A stretch of 8,243 nt of DNA, taken from NCBI GenBank assembly GCA_025966255.1, contig JAOPVG010000114.1, positions 1-8,243 on the forward strand, in the 5' to 3' direction. The DNA is from Jatrophihabitans sp. (lineage in GTDB: Bacteria > Actinomycetota > Actinomycetes > Mycobacteriales > Jatrophihabitantaceae). Both the position numbers and the translations under genes were made by a program. The notes below the pieces were generated by a model. The model did no database searches, was not told the origin of the DNA, and worked only from the letters and a program-made list of their open reading frames with translations. Below, in pieces: positions 5,788-8,243 of this stretch (its first letter is position 1; every line of letters starts with the position of its first letter).

Positions 5788-7739
5788 TGGCGCTGCCGGT
5801 TCCCAATCTCGACGACCGCCGCTTCCAGGACCTCGTCGACGACGCGAAACGCCTGGTCCAGCGCCGCTGCCCGGAGTGGACAGACCACAACGTCTCCGAT
5901 CCCGGCGTCACGCTGATCGAGACGTTCGCGTTCATGACCGATCAGTTGCTGTTCCGGCTCAATCAGGTGCCGGATCGCATGTACATCAAGTTCCTGGAGA
6001 TGATCGGCCTACGACTGCTGGCGGCCACGCCGGCGAAGGCACCGGTCACCTTCTGGCTCTCGTCGCCGGCGGTCGCCAGCGTCGGCATCGCGGCCGGCAC
6101 CACGGTCGCCACGTTGCGCACCGACACCGACGAGTCGATCGTGTTCAACACCCGCGACGATCTGCAGATCATCCCGTGCATGCTCCAGGACGTCGCGACG
6201 CTCGGTGGCGACGAATCGACCCCGCAGCTGCACACCGAGGGCTTGAAGATGGCGACCGCGTTCCTGGCCTTCTCCGAGGTCCCGGTCGTCGGCGAGACGC
6301 TGCTGGTCGGTCTCAGCGAGCCGGTGCCCCGGTGCGTGGTTCGCATCGACGTCGACGCGCAGGTGGAAGGCGTCGGTGTCCACCCGGACCACCCGCCGCT
6401 CGTCTGGGAGGCCTGGACGGGTGCGGACTGGGAGGAGTGCCTCGTCAGCTCCGACTCGACCCTGGCGCTGAACACGTCGGGCCGGGTGCTTGTCCACGCC
6501 CCCGAGGGACACCAGGCGTCGGTGATCGAAGGAACCCGGGCCGGCTGGCTGCGCGCCCGGGTGATCGAGGTGCCCGAGGACTTCCCCGACTACAGCACCT
6601 CCCCGGTGATCAGGAACCTCGCCGCCTCGACGGTGGGCGGCACCGTCGACGCGATCCACGCGGAGATCATCGCTGAGGAGATGCTCGGCGAATCCGACGG
6701 TGTTCCCGGCCAGGAGTTCACGACCGAACGCAGCCCGTTGCTCGCCGGCACCGGCGCACCGGTGCTCGAAACGATGTCCGACGACGGCTGGGTGGAGTGG
6801 TCCCCGGTGGATCACTTTGCCGCGAGTGAGCCCGCGGACCTGCACTTCGTGTTCGACGCGGTCGCCGGCACGGTCCGGTTCGGGCCCGCGGTCCGCGAGG
6901 AGGACGGCAGCCTGCGGCAGTACGGCGCCATCCCGCCCTCAGGCATGTCCATCCGACTCCGCGGTCACGCCATCGGCGGCGGGCACAACGGCAACGTCTC
7001 GAAGGGTGCGATACGCACCCTGAAGTCCTCGATCCCGTTCGTCGCCAGTGTCGAGAACCTCGAATCGGCACAGGGGGGCGTCGAGGCCGAGACCATCCAG
7101 CAGGCCAAGTCGCGCGGACCGATCCTGCTGCGCACGCGCAGCCGGGCCGTCACCGCCGAGGACTACGAGTCGATCGCGATGGAGGCCGCTCCCGAGGTCG
7201 CCCGGGTCCAGTGCGTCACGGCCGGCGAGGACTCGGTCGAGGCCGGTTCGCTGCGGGTGCTGATCGTCCCGGCCGCGCCGCAGGAGGACGGCAAGATCGA
7301 CTTTGCCGAGCTCGTACCCGATGAGGAGACCCTGCAACGGATCAGTGAGCGGCTCGACGAGGTCCGTCTCATCGGTACGCGGGTCTCGGTGGAGCCGCCG
7401 TCCTACCGCGGGGTCACCGTCGTCGCGCGCGTGGTCGCTCGCCCCAAGGCCGACGTCGCTCGGATCAAGACCGAGTCGCTGGCCGCGCTCTACGGCTACC
7501 TCAATCCGATCACCGGCGGCCCGGACGGCGAGGGCTGGCCCTTCGGCCGACCGGTGCAATCCGGCGAGGTGTACGGCCTGCTGCAACGCATTCGCGGTGT
7601 CGACATGGTGGAGGACGCGCGGTTGTTCGGCGCCAACCCGGTCACCGGCGAACGCGGTAGCGAGACCCGCAAGCTCGAGCTCGACCCGTACAGCCTGCTG
7701 TTCTCCTATGAGCACCAGGTGCGGGTGGAGGAGCACTGA
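5787..7739 (+). CDS. Baseplate J / gp6-like wedge protein (Afp11-like)
   Basis: A 650-residue putative baseplate assembly protein that forms the iris-like ring of wedges around the spike hub. The N-terminus carries the family hallmark DPGVTLIETFAFMTDQLLFR from residue 38 and NQVPDRMYIKFLEMIGLRL. A beta-rich middle section includes VWEAWTGADWEEC and GWLRARVIEV (residues about 205-265). The conserved baseplate J core follows: VRFGPAV, GGGHNGNVS at about 397-405, VENLESAQGGVEAETIQQAK, and RAVTAEDYESIAMEA at 453-467. The C-terminal third resembles other family members (TVVARVVARPKADVARIK, GEVYGLLQRIRGVDMVEDAR) and ends SYEHQVRVEEH. The ATG overlaps the gp25 stop in TGATG and is preceded by GGAAG at 5773-5777. 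An in-frame ATG at 5625 lies inside the gp25 gene and is rejected. The protein looks complete. Confidence 0.95.
   Translation: MALPVPNLDDRRFQDLVDDAKRLVQRRCPEWTDHNVSDPGVTLIETFAFMTDQLLFRLNQVPDRMYIKFLEMIGLRLLAATPAKAPVTFWLSSPAVASVGIAAGTTVATLRTDTDESIVFNTRDDLQIIPCMLQDVATLGGDESTPQLHTEGLKMATAFLAFSEVPVVGETLLVGLSEPVPRCVVRIDVDAQVEGVGVHPDHPPLVWEAWTGADWEECLVSSDSTLALNTSGRVLVHAPEGHQASVIEGTRAGWLRARVIEVPEDFPDYSTSPVIRNLAASTVGGTVDAIHAEIIAEEMLGESDGVPGQEFTTERSPLLAGTGAPVLETMSDDGWVEWSPVDHFAASEPADLHFVFDAVAGTVRFGPAVREEDGSLRQYGAIPPSGMSIRLRGHAIGGGHNGNVSKGAIRTLKSSIPFVASVENLESAQGGVEAETIQQAKSRGPILLRTRSRAVTAEDYESIAMEAAPEVARVQCVTAGEDSVEAGSLRVLIVPAAPQEDGKIDFAELVPDEETLQRISERLDEVRLIGTRVSVEPPSYRGVTVVARVVARPKADVARIKTESLAALYGYLNPITGGPDGEGWPFGRPVQSGEVYGLLQRIRGVDMVEDARLFGANPVTGERGSETRKLELDPYSLLFSYEHQVRVEEH
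7727..7733 (+). promoter_or_regulatory. Ribosome binding site for the tail protein I gene
   Basis: GGAGGAG, inside the last codons of the baseplate J gene, lies 5 nt before the ATG at 7739. It is the strongest Shine-Dalgarno match in the window and supports the TGATG start. Confidence 0.75.
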
Positions 7740-8243
7740 TGCGCGGGACGATCCATGGACTGACGACGCCGACCCCGCTCGGTCCGATGCTTCCGGCGGT
7801 CTATCAAGAGGACGAGTTCACGATGCGCTTCGTCGGCGGCCTCGACGACGTGCTCGCGCCGATCCTGACGACGCTGGACTGCCTGATCGACTATTTCGAC
7901 CCGGCGCTCACCCCGACGGACTTCCTCGACTGGTTGGCCACGTGGGTCGGCATCGAGCTTGATGAGAGCTGGGCGATAGAGCGTCGGCGCGCCGCAGTGG
8001 CAACCGCCGTGGAGATGTACCGGATGCGCGGCACCATCAGCGGGCTGCGCGCAAACCTCGAAGTGCTCAGCGGAGGAACAGTGGAGATCACCGACAGCGG
8101 TGGCGTCGCCTGGTCAAGCCGCCCGATGGGCGAGCTGCCGGGTCAGGACAGTCCGCGCTTGGCGGTGCGGGTGGCGATTCCCGAGGAGCCCTCCGAGCGC
8201 ATCACCAAAGCGATCGACTCCATAGTGGCCACGGCGAAACCGG
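7739..8243 (+). CDS. Phage tail protein I-like baseplate protein, 3'-partial
   Basis: The first 168 codons of a gene cut by the window end. The translation fits the phage tail protein I family common in CIS loci, where it usually follows the baseplate J gene and helps complete the wedge or anchor tail fibres. Recognisable features are MLPAVYQEDEFTMRFVGGLD (residues 17-36), the helix VLAPILTTLDCLIDYFDP, the DFLDWLATWVGIELDESW motif (61-78), the basic helix IERRRAAVATAVEMYRMRGT (80-99) and GLRANLEVLSGGTVEI. The start overlaps the preceding stop in TGATG. It could be the N-terminal part of an Afp12-like (gp7-like) wedge protein or a short stand-alone tail protein; the missing 3' end would decide. 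Confidence 0.88.
   Translation, partial: MRGTIHGLTTPTPLGPMLPAVYQEDEFTMRFVGGLDDVLAPILTTLDCLIDYFDPALTPTDFLDWLATWVGIELDESWAIERRRAAVATAVEMYRMRGTISGLRANLEVLSGGTVEITDSGGVAWSSRPMGELPGQDSPRLAVRVAIPEEPSERITKAIDSIVATAKP

Noticed and set aside
6009..6845. Minus-strand open frame (278 codons) opposite the baseplate J gene
   Set aside because: Compositional shadow of a confidently identified protein.
1..8243. Integrated prophage
   Set aside because: No capsid, portal, terminase, integrase or lysis gene is seen, and DUF4157 next to tube, LysM and spike genes points to a CIS locus; a phage origin outside the window cannot be fully excluded.

Overview
This window is an internal slice of a contractile injection system (CIS) operon of the extracellular/phage-tail-like type (eCIS; the Afp/PVC/MAC lineage that also includes the Streptomyces CIS particles). 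The DNA is very GC-rich, third codon positions are almost always G or C, and GTG starts occur. The gene families fit an actinobacterium or close relative. That placement is inference from composition and gene content; no taxonomic marker gene is present.

Layout, all on the + strand: (1) positions 3-1682, the 3' part of a long DUF4157 (eCIS core domain) protein with an intact HELVH zinc motif, a Gly/Pro-rich repeat region and a charged helical tail; its true start lies upstream of the window. (2) 1692-2156 and 2153-2644, two paralogous tail-tube proteins. (3) 2658-3425, a LysM baseplate/tube-adaptor protein (Afp7-like). (4) 3428-5371, a VgrG-like spike protein (Afp8-like). (5) 5380-5787, a gp25-like baseplate wedge protein (Afp9-like). 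(6) 5787-7739, a baseplate J / gp6-like wedge protein (Afp11-like). (7) 7739-8243, the start of a phage tail protein I-like protein, cut by the window end.

The genes are packed with gaps of 2-13 nt or start/stop overlaps (GTGA and TGATG), and most starts have a visible Shine-Dalgarno sequence. There is no room for internal promoters or terminators, so this is one translationally coupled transcript running through the window. Together the products would build the inner tube, the tube-to-baseplate joint, the central spike and the baseplate wedges. Sheath, AAA+ ATPase, cap, tape measure, fibres and a stand-alone PAAR tip are not in the window and are presumably encoded on either side, if present.

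The system type is known. The less ordinary parts are the architecture of the DUF4157 protein (zinc motif, three degenerate repeats, charged C-terminal tail), a glycine-zipper N-terminal extension on the LysM protein, two low-complexity insertions in the VgrG spike, and the absence of a PAAR gene from its usual place between gp25 and gp6. No RNA genes, IS elements, CRISPR arrays or attachment sites were seen, and no stretch over 300 bases lacks a gene.
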